From positions 2,232,001 to 2,296,000 of the forward strand of contig OZ245789.1 in NCBI GenBank assembly GCA_965228045.1: a stretch of 64,000 bases of DNA, written 5' to 3'. Origin of the DNA: JANQEU01 sp965228045. GTDB taxonomy: Bacteria; Bacteroidota; Bacteroidia; Cytophagales; Cyclobacteriaceae. The position numbers and the translations under genes are program-made. This document shows positions 1 to 8,847 of the stretch, in pieces. Positions within the stretch are counted from its first letter, which is position 1. Each line of letters begins with the position of its first letter. The notes under the pieces are model-generated. The model was not told the DNA's origin, made no database searches, and saw nothing but the letters and a program-made list of their open reading frames with translations.

Positions 1-277
1 TCATGCCCATACCACCATATGCTTCAGGAACAGCAATTCCAAGAAGCCCAAGTTCGCCCGCTTTTTCCATCAATGAAGGCATGAGTCCTTCCTCCAGGTT
101 ATCTATTCGATCTCTGATCGGTTCTATTTCCTTATCGATAAAATCCTGAGTGGCCGCAGCCATCATTTTTTGCTCTTCGGAAAACTCTTCAGGGATGAAT
201 ACTTCCTGTGGATCGGTTTCTTTAATAAGGAATTCTCCTCCTTTTATTACACTTTTTTTCTCGGTAGTCACCATCAT
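1..277 (-). CDS. acyl-CoA dehydrogenase, N-terminal fragment (runs off window)
   Basis: About 92 N-terminal residues are present; the rest lies beyond the window edge. The reading contains EEQKMMAAATQDFIDKEI, then EPIRDRIDNLEEG, then LMPSLMEKAGELGLLGI and AVPEAYGGMGM. This is the start of the all-helical N-terminal domain of FAD-dependent acyl-CoA dehydrogenases, which carry out the first oxidation step of fatty-acid beta-oxidation. Two adjacent ATG codons (275-277 and 272-274) can start it; I took the first. The upstream region is shared with the divergent DUF2141 gene and holds a duplicated palindromic motif, so expression is probably repressor-controlled. The family call is firm, but the substrate class cannot be told from this fragment. 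Confidence 0.85.
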   Translation of the reverse strand, partial: MMVTTEKKSVIKGGEFLIKETDPQEVFIPEEFSEEQKMMAAATQDFIDKEIEPIRDRIDNLEEGLMPSLMEKAGELGLLGIAVPEAYGGMGM

Positions 278-296
278 CAGTTCAATTTAAATACTC

Positions 297-356
297 TGCA
301 TGCATACTATTATTACATCACGAATATAGTGATATTTTGTTATGCATGCATACTAT
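297..356. promoter_or_regulatory. duplicated TGCATGCATACTATT motif, likely operator pair
   Basis: The 15-base string TGCATGCATACTATT occurs at 297-311 and again at 343-357, 46 bases apart. The second copy sits in the perfect 12-base palindrome TATGCATGCATA (341-352). Between them is a shorter inverted repeat, ATCAC/GTGAT (about 317-333). The pair lies in the divergent intergenic region between the acyl-CoA dehydrogenase and the DUF2141 gene. Two copies at this spacing suggest cooperative binding by a dimeric repressor, possibly of MarR or TetR type as is common for fatty-acid genes. The regulator is not visible in the window, so its identity is inference. Confidence 0.5.
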
Positions 357-395
357 TTTTTGAAGAAAATTTATTAGGAATACCTTTATTTGCGT

Positions 396-788
396 ATGAG
401 TGTGTTTTTGATTTCTCTGGTGCTTTTGGTTACTTCTCCTGCACAGGGACAGACTTTTGCTTTGGAAGTAGAGATCACATCGAATACTCCTGGTGGAAGT
501 TACATGGTAGCGGTTTTCGATAATAAGGAATCATTTCTGGACGTTCCTGTTGCCCATCAGTATGTCACAGAAAAAAGTATTCGGTTTGAACTCGAAAAGG
601 GAGACTATTCAATCAGCGTTTTCCAGGACCTAAATGGAAATAAGGAATTAGATTCTAATCTTTTTGGGGTGCCTACCGAGCCTTACGGATTCTCTAACAA
701 TGCAAGGGGAAGCTTCGGCCCACCTTCATTTCAGGCTTGTTTGCTAAAACTTGACAAAGATCTTCAGATCAATATAGATCTGAATTAG
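396..788 (+). CDS. DUF2141 family secreted protein
   Basis: A protein of about 130 residues with an N-terminal signal peptide (hydrophobic FLISLVLLVT, cleavage likely after AQG) and a mature part rich in beta strands. The motif VAVFDNKESF, then YSISVFQDLNGNKELDSN and GVPTEPYGFSNNARGSFGPPSF, is the signature of DUF2141 (COG4704), a small periplasmic or extracytoplasmic family of unknown function common in Bacteroidota and Proteobacteria. I prefer the ATG at 396 over the in-frame TTG at 390. It is divergent from the acyl-CoA dehydrogenase and its stop overlaps the smc stop by three bases. No enzymatic role is known for the family. Confidence 0.85.
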   Translation: MSVFLISLVLLVTSPAQGQTFALEVEITSNTPGGSYMVAVFDNKESFLDVPVAHQYVTEKSIRFELEKGDYSISVFQDLNGNKELDSNLFGVPTEPYGFSNNARGSFGPPSFQACLLKLDKDLQINIDLN

Positions 789-3700
789 GCCAGCTCACGA
801 AGGTCTACCGGTACTACACGGGAAATACCCTGCTCGATCATCGTGATGCCATAAACAATGTCCGTGCTGGCCATAGTTCTCTTATTGTGTGTGACGATGA
901 TAAACTGCGAGTCTTTGGAGAACTCCCTTATGATTTGATTGAACTTATCAATATTGGCGTCATCTAACGGCGCATCTACTTCATCGAAAATACAGAATGG
1001 CGCTGGTTTAATAAGATAGATTGCGAAGAGGAGGGAAGTGGCTGTCAGCGTCTTTTCACCACCTGAGAGCTGATTGATACTAAGGGGCCTTTTTCCTTTT
1101 GGTTTTGCAGTGATTTCAATTGGTGACTCCAGTGGATTGTCAGGCTCAGTTAAGAACAGATCACAGTCATCTTCCTCGGTAAAAAGCGTTCGGAATACTT
1201 TTATGAAATTGTCTTTGATCTGTTCAAAGGCAGTAAGGAAGGTTTCTTTTGCTACCGTGTCTATTTCCTGAATGGTCGTCAGCAGCGATTCTTTTGCGTT
1301 AAGCAGGTCCTCTTTCTGACCCTGTATGAAATCGTGCCGTTCCTTGATCTCGTCAAAGGCTTCCATTGCCATTGGATTGATCGGCCCCATTGATTCCATC
1401 CTGTTTTTGAGCTTGTCTACTTTATCCTGAAGTTGTTCTTCGGATAGCTCTGACTTTTTCGCTTCCGGATCACGGCTTAATTTTTCAAAATCAATGTTGA
1501 ACTCTACTTTAAGTCGTTCTTTGACGGACGTTAAAGAGAGTTTCACTTCATTGAGTTTATTGTTCCATTCTATTAGGATCTGATCAATCGCTTCCCGCTG
1601 GCGCTGAATTTCCCGTATCTGTTTTTCTTCCTGATCGATCGAGCCTCGTGTGTTGTAGTATTCTTTTTCAGCTTCATTGACACCGCCTTCAATAGATTCC
1701 TTTTCCTCGTACATTTTGACGAGATCGTCATCGTTTTCCACTGTCTTTTTCACCAGCTCATTCAGGTCATGCTCTGTTTGGTGAAGACTTTCTGTGTTGG
1801 TCTCAATGCGTGACTTACTGCTGTTATAGGATTCTTCCTTATAGGAGATTTCCTGTATGATGCTGTTTAGACCATTTTGTTTTTGATGAAAAAAGACATT
1901 GGCTTCATTGTAGGCTTCGGACTTTCCGCTAAGGATAGTATTAAGCTCCTCCAGTTTCTCTCTGTTGTCCACAAGATTCTGCTCAAAATCTTTCAAGTCT
2001 GACTTTTCCTTTTCCACCGATGGAGTCAGTTCTTTCAATTCACTTTCCAGCGAATCAATCTGCTCGCGTATGCTCACCTGTCGATCTTTGGACGAGGTAA
2101 TCAGGTCTTTAAACTGGTCATATTTCGACTGTACGGAGGCCAGGGATTCGTTGATCGAGCTTATCTCTTCCCTAATGTTCTCCAGTTCCAGGGTTTTAAC
2201 CTGCGCCTTATACTTTCCAAGATCAGTCTGTTGGGTAGTGAGCGAGGACTCAAGTTCTTTTTGCCTATTGGTAAGCGTTTTGATTTCTTCGGCTAACCGC
2301 TCCAGGTTTTTGGCCCTTCCTATTCTTTTACCCTCAAATAAGCCAACAGATCCACCGGATACCGCGAATTTCTTCACAGAGAGCTTTCCGGATTTGTCAA
2401 CAAAAACGTAGTCATCACCAGGCTCAGGCAGTGCACCTTCAAAAATATATACGTTACCCAGGAGGTGGTTGATTAGCCCTGCATATTTAGGTTCATAGTC
2501 AAGAATCTCTGTAGCTGCAACACTGTTTTCCATCATCCTGTTATCGGATGATCTTACTCCATTTAATTCATCCAGAATGAAGAAATTTGCTTTACCATGA
2601 TTGGTCTCATTCAACAGGTGAGCTGCATCAAGAGCATCTTTCCTGGTATTTACCAGAAAGTAATTCATAACCGGTTCGAGGTAATTCTCTATACAAACTC
2701 TGTATTCCTTGGGGCAACTGATAATATCTGATAGCAGGGGAGAGTCTTTCCAGTTTTCCTTTTTCTTCAAAAACTTAATGGCCTTGGGAAATCCTTCCAG
2801 GTTATCGACCATCGACTTAGTGAGGTTGAATTCATTTTGATTCGAATCCAGCTTGCGGTTGATTTGAGCCAGCTCTTCTTTTATAAGATCGATTTGCTTT
2901 TCGATGCTTGTGATTTGCTCATCGACCTTGTCCTGGGCGAGTTTTATTTTCTCAAATTCCTCCTGTTTGGCTCGTTTTTCAGTGCCGAGTTCTTTTATTT
3001 TTTTATCGAACATCTCCAGGTTGGAAGAATGCTCACTGGAATCCTGTCCTGTCTTTTCTAACTCATTTTTCAGACTTTCAAGCTGGATGTTTTTGATCTC
3101 AATGTCCTTGGTGAGTCCATAGACTTTTTCACGCTGATTGTTGTGTTTGCCCGATACGACATTTAGTTCCTCCTGTGCCTGATCGGATACTTCCTTTTGT
3201 GCCTCAAATTCTGATCGTAATTTTTCAACTTCCCTTTTTGCATCATTCAGCGCTGTCTCGGCTTCAGTCCTTGATTTTTCGAGGCTTTTGATGGAGAAGG
3301 AGGCACGTTCATTACTTTCTTTGTCCTGTTTGATCTGGGCCTGGAGGCCTGCTATCCTGTCATCCAGATATCTTTTTCTCTCGTTCTTGATCTTCTTTTC
3401 ACTCTCATACTGCCGGATCTGGTTCACATGTTCATTGAGTGACTTTTGTCTGCTTGAAAGCAAATTCTCTCTCTCAACAAGTTCCGTTTTTAGTTTTTCA
3501 AGACCAGCTTCTTTGGAGGTCATTTGAGTAGTAAGCTCACTTTTACGATCGGAATGTTTGCTTATTTCAGCTTCGATGTTTTGCTGAATCTCCACCTGTG
3601 TATTGGCTGTCACTCGGGCAAGCTCAATGCTTGATTCCTTGTACTCTTCTTTGATCTCATAGAAGCGTTTGGCCTGTCGAGCCTGTCGTTCTAAAGACTT

Positions 3701-4306
3701 AAGGTTTTTCTCTATTTCGTAAAGTAAATCCTCCACACGATCGAGGTCAGCATCCGTGTCTTCAAGTTTTTTGAGGGTTTCCTTTTTACGGATTTTGAAT
3801 TTGGCAATACCAGCGGCTTCCTCAAACAGTGCTCTTCTGCTATTGTCCTTATCATTCAAAAGATCGTCCACCATTTTCAATTCGATGATAGCGTAGCTAT
3901 TTGAAGCGATCCCGGTATCAAGGAAAAGGTTGGTAATGTCTTTTCTTCGGCATGGTACACCATTGAGCATGTACTCACTGTCTCCGGAGCGAAAGTATTT
4001 CCTGGTGATCGTCACCTGGCTGTATTCGGTAGGAATCAGGTTTTTGGTGTTGTTAAATGTGAGGGACACTTCAGCCAATTGGGTCGGCTTGCGTTTTTTG
4101 GTTCCATTGAATATGATGTTCTCCATCTTTTCCGAACGCAATACCCTGGTTTTGGTCTCACCCAATACCCATCTCATGGCATCGACAACGTTGGATTTGC
4201 CGCAGCCATTAGGACCTACGATGCCTGTTATACCCTGATCAAAATTGATGGTAACTTTATCAGCAAAGCTTTTGAATCCCTTTATCTCGAGACGGGTCAA
4301 TTGCAT
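785..4306 (-). CDS. smc: chromosome segregation ATPase SMC
   Basis: A full-length SMC of 1173 residues, the usual size. Walker A GPNGCGKSN is near residue 32 and the N-terminus MQLTRLEIKGFKSFADK is typical. Long charged coiled coils (about 170-500 and 650-1000) flank a hinge near 505-640. The ABC signature LSGGEKTL is near 1080, followed by Walker B FCIFDEVDAPLDD. SMC dimers, with ScpA and ScpB, extrude DNA loops and organise newly replicated origins. The partner genes are not in this window. The gene is divergent from the 4388 gene and convergent with the DUF2141 gene, whose TAG overlaps this gene's TAA. Confidence 0.97.
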   Translation of the reverse strand: MQLTRLEIKGFKSFADKVTINFDQGITGIVGPNGCGKSNVVDAMRWVLGETKTRVLRSEKMENIIFNGTKKRKPTQLAEVSLTFNNTKNLIPTEYSQVTITRKYFRSGDSEYMLNGVPCRRKDITNLFLDTGIASNSYAIIELKMVDDLLNDKDNSRRALFEEAAGIAKFKIRKKETLKKLEDTDADLDRVEDLLYEIEKNLKSLERQARQAKRFYEIKEEYKESSIELARVTANTQVEIQQNIEAEISKHSDRKSELTTQMTSKEAGLEKLKTELVERENLLSSRQKSLNEHVNQIRQYESEKKIKNERKRYLDDRIAGLQAQIKQDKESNERASFSIKSLEKSRTEAETALNDAKREVEKLRSEFEAQKEVSDQAQEELNVVSGKHNNQREKVYGLTKDIEIKNIQLESLKNELEKTGQDSSEHSSNLEMFDKKIKELGTEKRAKQEEFEKIKLAQDKVDEQITSIEKQIDLIKEELAQINRKLDSNQNEFNLTKSMVDNLEGFPKAIKFLKKKENWKDSPLLSDIISCPKEYRVCIENYLEPVMNYFLVNTRKDALDAAHLLNETNHGKANFFILDELNGVRSSDNRMMENSVAATEILDYEPKYAGLINHLLGNVYIFEGALPEPGDDYVFVDKSGKLSVKKFAVSGGSVGLFEGKRIGRAKNLERLAEEIKTLTNRQKELESSLTTQQTDLGKYKAQVKTLELENIREEISSINESLASVQSKYDQFKDLITSSKDRQVSIREQIDSLESELKELTPSVEKEKSDLKDFEQNLVDNREKLEELNTILSGKSEAYNEANVFFHQKQNGLNSIIQEISYKEESYNSSKSRIETNTESLHQTEHDLNELVKKTVENDDDLVKMYEEKESIEGGVNEAEKEYYNTRGSIDQEEKQIREIQRQREAIDQILIEWNNKLNEVKLSLTSVKERLKVEFNIDFEKLSRDPEAKKSELSEEQLQDKVDKLKNRMESMGPINPMAMEAFDEIKERHDFIQGQKEDLLNAKESLLTTIQEIDTVAKETFLTAFEQIKDNFIKVFRTLFTEEDDCDLFLTEPDNPLESPIEITAKPKGKRPLSINQLSGGEKTLTATSLLFAIYLIKPAPFCIFDEVDAPLDDANIDKFNQIIREFSKDSQFIIVTHNKRTMASTDIVYGITMIEQGISRVVPVDLRELA

Positions 4307-4387
4307 TAAGTAGAGTGATTTTCACGCATTCCAGAAGCCTGCAAATATATCCGAAACTAATTTTAATTTTATACTTTTACTTTCTTT

Positions 4388-4942
4388 ATGGACAACATAC
4401 AATTTTGGATCTACGTCATTTTTGCGGTCATCTATTTTTTTGGACGCGCGCTTCGAAAAAAGCCTCAGGAAAAACCAAAACAAAGACCAAGATCTCCGCT
4501 GGAAACCGAGTCTGAGTCCAAAGAAAGACCTGTATCATTTGAGGATCTTTTGGAGGAAATTACCGGCAGGAAGTCTTTGAGTGATCCTCAGAAATCAGAA
4601 CCCGAAATAGAGGAACCTGAAATTGAGGAAGCACCGCCAAGACCTTCGAGATATGAGCGATTGAAGCAGGAAAGGGAAGCTGAGAAATTCGAGGAAGGCA
4701 GGACCAGAACCTTTTCAGATGAAGAGACCAGGAGGGTTTATGAGGAGTCCATAAAGAGTGCGGAGGGTTATGATCTTGATTACGGCACTGATGAAAAGTA
4801 TGCCAGCAAAAAAGTGCTGCGCTCGACCGCTGAGGAGGAGGAAGATAATGAGTTTGTCACCGAAATCAAATCTATGCTTCAAAATAAAGACGAAGCAAAA
4901 AAGGCTGTGATTCTCTCCGAAATCCTGAACAGAAAATACTGA
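4388..4942 (+). CDS. membrane-anchored charged protein of unknown function
   Basis: A 184-residue protein with one N-terminal transmembrane segment (about residues 5-20, FWIYVIFAVIYFFGRAL). A long, highly charged and probably disordered cytoplasmic tail rich in Glu, Lys and Pro follows. A more conserved-looking C-terminal end reads FVTEIKSMLQNKDEAKKAVILSEILNRKY, which should be helical. I do not recognise a named family. Similar short anchored charged proteins occur next to smc in Cytophagales, but I cannot confirm that here. It is divergent from smc across an 81-base AT-rich gap, so the two may share control. The function is unknown. Confidence 0.65.
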   Translation: MDNIQFWIYVIFAVIYFFGRALRKKPQEKPKQRPRSPLETESESKERPVSFEDLLEEITGRKSLSDPQKSEPEIEEPEIEEAPPRPSRYERLKQEREAEKFEEGRTRTFSDEETRRVYEESIKSAEGYDLDYGTDEKYASKKVLRSTAEEEEDNEFVTEIKSMLQNKDEAKKAVILSEILNRKY

Positions 4943-5011
4943 CGAGCCAAAGGAGTTTTAGAAACAATTCTATATCATTGTCGTTTACTAGGCAAAGGTG
5001 AATGAAATAAA

Positions 5012-5350
5012 ATGAAGGGAACGTACCTTGGGGAATTTGAGGAGCTTGTATTGCTGACTGTCGGAATTCTTTATGATGATGCATATGGCTTATCCATCAC
5101 CGATGAGCTTGAATCCCGTACCGGAAGAAATGTAACCATCAGTGCCGTACATAAGTCATTGGTAAGACTGGAGAACAAGGGTTTTCTTAAATCGGAAATG
5201 GGCGGAATCACGGAAAACAGAGGAGGACGGGCTAAAAAGCTTTACTACCTCACTGATGCCGGCAAAAAGGCTGTAAATGCTTCAAGGGATTTACGAAACA
5301 GGATGTATGGAGCACTTCCATCCATCATTTGGGAAGGAGGAAAGTCATGA
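5012..5350 (+). CDS. PadR family transcriptional regulator
   Basis: A 112-residue winged-helix protein. The N-terminus MKGTYLGEFEELVLLTVGIL, then GLSITDELESRTGRNVTISAVHKSLVRLENKGFL, and the wing ENRGGRAKKLYYLTDAGKKAV match the PadR family as found in Bacteroidota permease operons. It is too short to carry the C-terminal dimerisation domain of long PadR proteins, so it belongs to the short subfamily. Its TGA overlaps the ATG of the FtsX-like permease (ATGA), so the two are translationally coupled. By analogy with similar pairs it probably represses its own operon until an envelope stress or drug signal appears. The inducer is unknown. Confidence 0.9.
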   Translation: MKGTYLGEFEELVLLTVGILYDDAYGLSITDELESRTGRNVTISAVHKSLVRLENKGFLKSEMGGITENRGGRAKKLYYLTDAGKKAVNASRDLRNRMYGALPSIIWEGGKS

Positions 5351-8001
5351 ATTCAGGCCCTCCGAAATGGTTCACACGTTTTTTGAGATGGTACTGCAAA
5401 GATGAATTGGCTGATGCCATAGAGGGTGACCTTCATGAGCTCTACCGGCGAAGAGTGCAGAAATTGGGAAGAAGGAGAGCCGACCTGCTTTACTTCCTGA
5501 ATGTCATTCTATTCTTTCAGCCCTTTGCATGGAAGTCCACAGAATTAGCCAAAAAGAATAACTCGATTGATATGTTCAGAAACAATTTCAAGATCGCAAC
5601 CCGTACGCTACTTAAAACAAAATTGGTGACCTCTGTCAATGTAATTGGACTGGCAGTGGGAATTGCTTGTTTTGTACTTATTGGAGCTTATGTCCTTCAT
5701 GAACTAAGCTATGAAAAGCACTTTGCTAAATCCGATAGAATCTACAGGTTGGTTTATTCTTATGAGGCCAGGGGAGAGACATCAAGCGTGGCCAAGGCAG
5801 CATTTCCATTAAAATACTACCTCAAGGAAAACTACCCTGAAGTTGAAGAGGTGGTCAGATTTTATCGAAATACTACCGATATAGCCACACTGGAATATGG
5901 AGAGAATTTATACACCGAGGAGCGTATTTTTTTTACGGACCCGGAGGTATTCGACGTTTTTGATTTCCGATGGATAAAAGGAGATCCGAAAACGGCTTTA
6001 GCAAACAAAAATTCGATTGTGATCACCTCCAGGATGGCTGAGAAATACTTTGGAAACGATCATCCAATGGGCAAACTTTTGAAGTTCAAAAACTCCGATC
6101 TTCTGGAGGTAACAGGTGTGATAAACCCAATTGGTAATTCTCACCTGGACTTTGACTTTCTGGTTCCGGTAGAACTTCAGCGGCAGCGTTGGATGGGGGA
6201 AAGCAGCAACAACGGATATGATCTCGAACAGGACTGGAGGTGGTCAGGTAGCTGGATGTATATATTAGTCAGGGAAAACGCTTCGTTAGAAAAACTCAGT
6301 GCCGAGTTATTGTCTGATGGTCTTGATTTCTTTGGGAGGATCGAGAATGGAAAAGTAGTTTATCGAAATCAATTGCAACCCCTGGAGGAAATCCATCTGA
6401 CTTCCAATATGGCCGGGGAGATCTCCACAAACGGTAGTGAGAAGCAGGTGTGGAGTCTTGGGACTATTGCAATCCTGATTTTGCTGGTGGCGTGTATCAA
6501 TTTTATAAATCTTAGCACGGCTCAGGCATCTGACCGGGCACGGGAAATCGGCTTGAGGAAGGTTCTGGGAGCCTATAGACAAAATCTCATTTTGCAGTTC
6601 TTAACTGAGTCTGTGATCATTTCCATGTTGTCATTCCTGGTTTCATTATTGTTGATTGAGGTGATGCTACCAATTTTTAATGACTTCATAGGTGTCGATC
6701 TGCGGATACATTATCTGACGGACCCATCGGTAGCCTTATTGATGCTGGCAGGAGTAACAGGACTTGGTCTTATTTCAGGGTCTTATCCATCTGTTTTTCT
6801 GACACGGTTTAAGCCTGTCAATACGCTTAAAGGAAATTATGCTACAAACAGAGGAAATGTAGTCATGAGAAAATCCCTGGTCGTCGGGCAATTTGTGATT
6901 TCCAATCTCCTGATCATTGGGATACTCGTGATTCAATTACAGATGAATTTCATTGAGAATAAGGACCTCGGCTTTGATAAAGATCAGGTGATCATCTTGA
7001 ATCATGGTAATAAGATTGATGACAAGTATGATGTATATCGTAGTGCCTTGATGGCCAATCCCAGGATAGAAGGGGTAAATCAGGGGTATGTACCGGGAAC
7101 AAGAGATTGGGTACAGAGTTTCAGAGTTGAGGGGGAATCGTTGCAGGAAGCAAAAGGCATGGGTATGAAACGGATCAGCTATGATTTTGTGGACTTATTC
7201 GACATGGAAGTAGTGGCAGGAAGAAATTTCTCCCGGGATTTTATCAATGATATGGAAAAGTCAATTCTGCTGAATGAGGCGGCCGTAAGAAATTTTGGCT
7301 GGACCAATGATGAAGCTTTGGGTAAGTCATTCTCTTACATTGGTGGTCCGGATAACAAAACTCGCTTTGAGGTTAAAGTCGTTGGGGTACTGAAGGATGC
7401 AAATCTTGAGTCATTGTACGAACCGGTCAAAGCCAGTGTGTTTCAGCTCGCAGACTGGGGAGACATTGCTATCAAGTTCAACGCAAGCAGCCCTACAGAA
7501 TTGATGGATTTAATTGCATATGCGGAGGAGGAGTGGAGAGAAATCACTTCGAATTGGCCATTTGAGTATCAATTTCTGGATCGCACCATAGAAGATCAAT
7601 ATGCCAGGGAAGCGGCTCTTGGACAGATGATGAAGTTTTTTGGGATTGTTTCTATTGTCATCGCATGTCTTGGTCTGCTAGGTCTGGTCATGTTCACAGT
7701 GAAGGGCCGTACGAAGGAGATCGGGATCAGAAAAGTACTGGGTGCAACGCTTTCCGGAATTGTAATTGTAGTCAGTCGGTCATTTATGTTACTGGTATTG
7801 ATTTCGTTTTTGATCTCAATCCCGCTTGGATACTATCTTACCGCTGGGTGGCTAAGTGATTTTGAATACAGAATAGATTTGAGTTTTTGGATATTCATCG
7901 TTGCTGGTGCCATTTCCCTTCTTGTATCCTTTTTGACCATTTATGGTCAAAGTGTGAAAGCGGCTAAATTAGATCCGGTGAAAACGCTCAGACAGGATTG
8001 A
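5347..8001 (+). CDS. FtsX/MacB-type ABC transporter permease with prefix domain
   Basis: A protein of about 884 residues with a short cytoplasmic N-terminal 'permease prefix' (PPKWFTRFLRWYCKDELADAIEGDLHELY). Two MacB_PCD plus FtsX units follow: the first transmembrane segment is near residue 80, the first FtsX core contains ACINFINLSTAQASDRAREIGLRKVLGA, and the second ends with KEIGIRKVLGATLSG. The start is the ATG at 5347, preceded by GGAGGA; an in-frame TTG further up is less likely. No ABC ATPase gene lies nearby, so the ATPase must come from elsewhere or the protein works without one. The PadR partner suggests control by stress or antimicrobial compounds. The substrate is unknown. Confidence 0.9.
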   Translation: MNSGPPKWFTRFLRWYCKDELADAIEGDLHELYRRRVQKLGRRRADLLYFLNVILFFQPFAWKSTELAKKNNSIDMFRNNFKIATRTLLKTKLVTSVNVIGLAVGIACFVLIGAYVLHELSYEKHFAKSDRIYRLVYSYEARGETSSVAKAAFPLKYYLKENYPEVEEVVRFYRNTTDIATLEYGENLYTEERIFFTDPEVFDVFDFRWIKGDPKTALANKNSIVITSRMAEKYFGNDHPMGKLLKFKNSDLLEVTGVINPIGNSHLDFDFLVPVELQRQRWMGESSNNGYDLEQDWRWSGSWMYILVRENASLEKLSAELLSDGLDFFGRIENGKVVYRNQLQPLEEIHLTSNMAGEISTNGSEKQVWSLGTIAILILLVACINFINLSTAQASDRAREIGLRKVLGAYRQNLILQFLTESVIISMLSFLVSLLLIEVMLPIFNDFIGVDLRIHYLTDPSVALLMLAGVTGLGLISGSYPSVFLTRFKPVNTLKGNYATNRGNVVMRKSLVVGQFVISNLLIIGILVIQLQMNFIENKDLGFDKDQVIILNHGNKIDDKYDVYRSALMANPRIEGVNQGYVPGTRDWVQSFRVEGESLQEAKGMGMKRISYDFVDLFDMEVVAGRNFSRDFINDMEKSILLNEAAVRNFGWTNDEALGKSFSYIGGPDNKTRFEVKVVGVLKDANLESLYEPVKASVFQLADWGDIAIKFNASSPTELMDLIAYAEEEWREITSNWPFEYQFLDRTIEDQYAREAALGQMMKFFGIVSIVIACLGLLGLVMFTVKGRTKEIGIRKVLGATLSGIVIVVSRSFMLLVLISFLISIPLGYYLTAGWLSDFEYRIDLSFWIFIVAGAISLLVSFLTIYGQSVKAAKLDPVKTLRQD

Positions 8002-8847
8002 TCATATGGCCGCACTTTCACATATGTAATCCGGTATAATGCCCATGGACTTGATCTTTTCTTCAGCATTGGATCGCTGAGTATTTCCGGTAAGTACCAG
8101 TGCCGTATCTATCCCAAATTTATTTCCTCCGATGATGTCTGTAAATAAGGTATCACCGACCATTAGAATATTCTCCTTTCCCACTTCCCGGGCTCTTTGG
8201 AGATGTTCGAATGCGAAAATGAACATTTGCGCATCGGGCTTCCCAAATTTGATGAATTTTCTACCGGAAATTCGCTCTATCATATCGGCAATTCCCCCAA
8301 TCGCTATGGAGACATCAGAAGTGGAAACGGGATAAGATTTATCAGTGTTTGCCACAATGCACGGTACATTTCGCCGTCTCAGGAGATTCAGGACTTTATT
8401 GATGTCATGGTTCCAGTCAAAACCTTCATCATCCAGAAATACTACCGCATTCACATCATCAATATTATCCAGATCCAGGTCCTTTATGGCCACTGTTTTC
8501 AATCCTGATTCTTCCAGGTAATGTGCCGAGTTCTCTGTCCCCAGGTAAGTAACGATACCGTCAGAGACCTTTAATCTCAGGTACTCTGTAGCCAGCATAC
8601 CGGAGGAGATTATATGGTCATGATTGATGTGCTCGAGACCTTTTTCACGAAAGTTTTTGGCCAGGGATATTGGGCCACGACTGGCATCGTTCGTCAGGAT
8701 GTAATAGTCGATGTTCTTCTCTATCAGGAATTCGAATGTTTTATCTACACCCGGAATCAGTCCTTTAGAGTTTTTCAAAACGCCGTACGCATCAAAAAAG
8801 ATGACCTTATACTGTTGGATCACCTCCTTAAATTCTGTCCTCTCCAT
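8002..8847 (-). CDS. HAD-IIA family hydrolase (NagD-like)
   Basis: A protein of about 281 residues. The nucleophile motif reads VIFFDAYGVLKN, motif II YYILTNDASRG, the C2-cap region is mid-protein, and the terminal motifs are KFGKPDAQMF and ILMVGDTLFTDIIGGNKFGI. This is the subclass IIA HAD fold, as in NagD and phosphoglycolate phosphatase relatives. The second acidic residue of the usual DxD is replaced by tyrosine, as in the TIGR01459-like subgroup, so catalysis may differ. It overlaps the upstream phosphotransferase stop by one base (TGATG), indicating coupling. Its TGA directly abuts that of the convergent permease. The substrate is not predictable. Confidence 0.85.
   Translation of the reverse strand: MERTEFKEVIQQYKVIFFDAYGVLKNSKGLIPGVDKTFEFLIEKNIDYYILTNDASRGPISLAKNFREKGLEHINHDHIISSGMLATEYLRLKVSDGIVTYLGTENSAHYLEESGLKTVAIKDLDLDNIDDVNAVVFLDDEGFDWNHDINKVLNLLRRRNVPCIVANTDKSYPVSTSDVSIAIGGIADMIERISGRKFIKFGKPDAQMFIFAFEHLQRAREVGKENILMVGDTLFTDIIGGNKFGIDTALVLTGNTQRSNAEEKIKSMGIIPDYICESAAI

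Noticed and set aside
170..523. Plus-strand ORF spanning the upstream intergenic region
   Set aside because: It overlaps the acyl-CoA dehydrogenase start on the opposite strand and the DUF2141 gene in another frame. The protein is hydrophobic, His-rich and has no family features.
1965..2411. Plus-strand ORFs within smc and other large genes
   Set aside because: They lie antisense to a clearly real long gene, with Ser- and Phe-rich translations typical of reverse-strand shadows.
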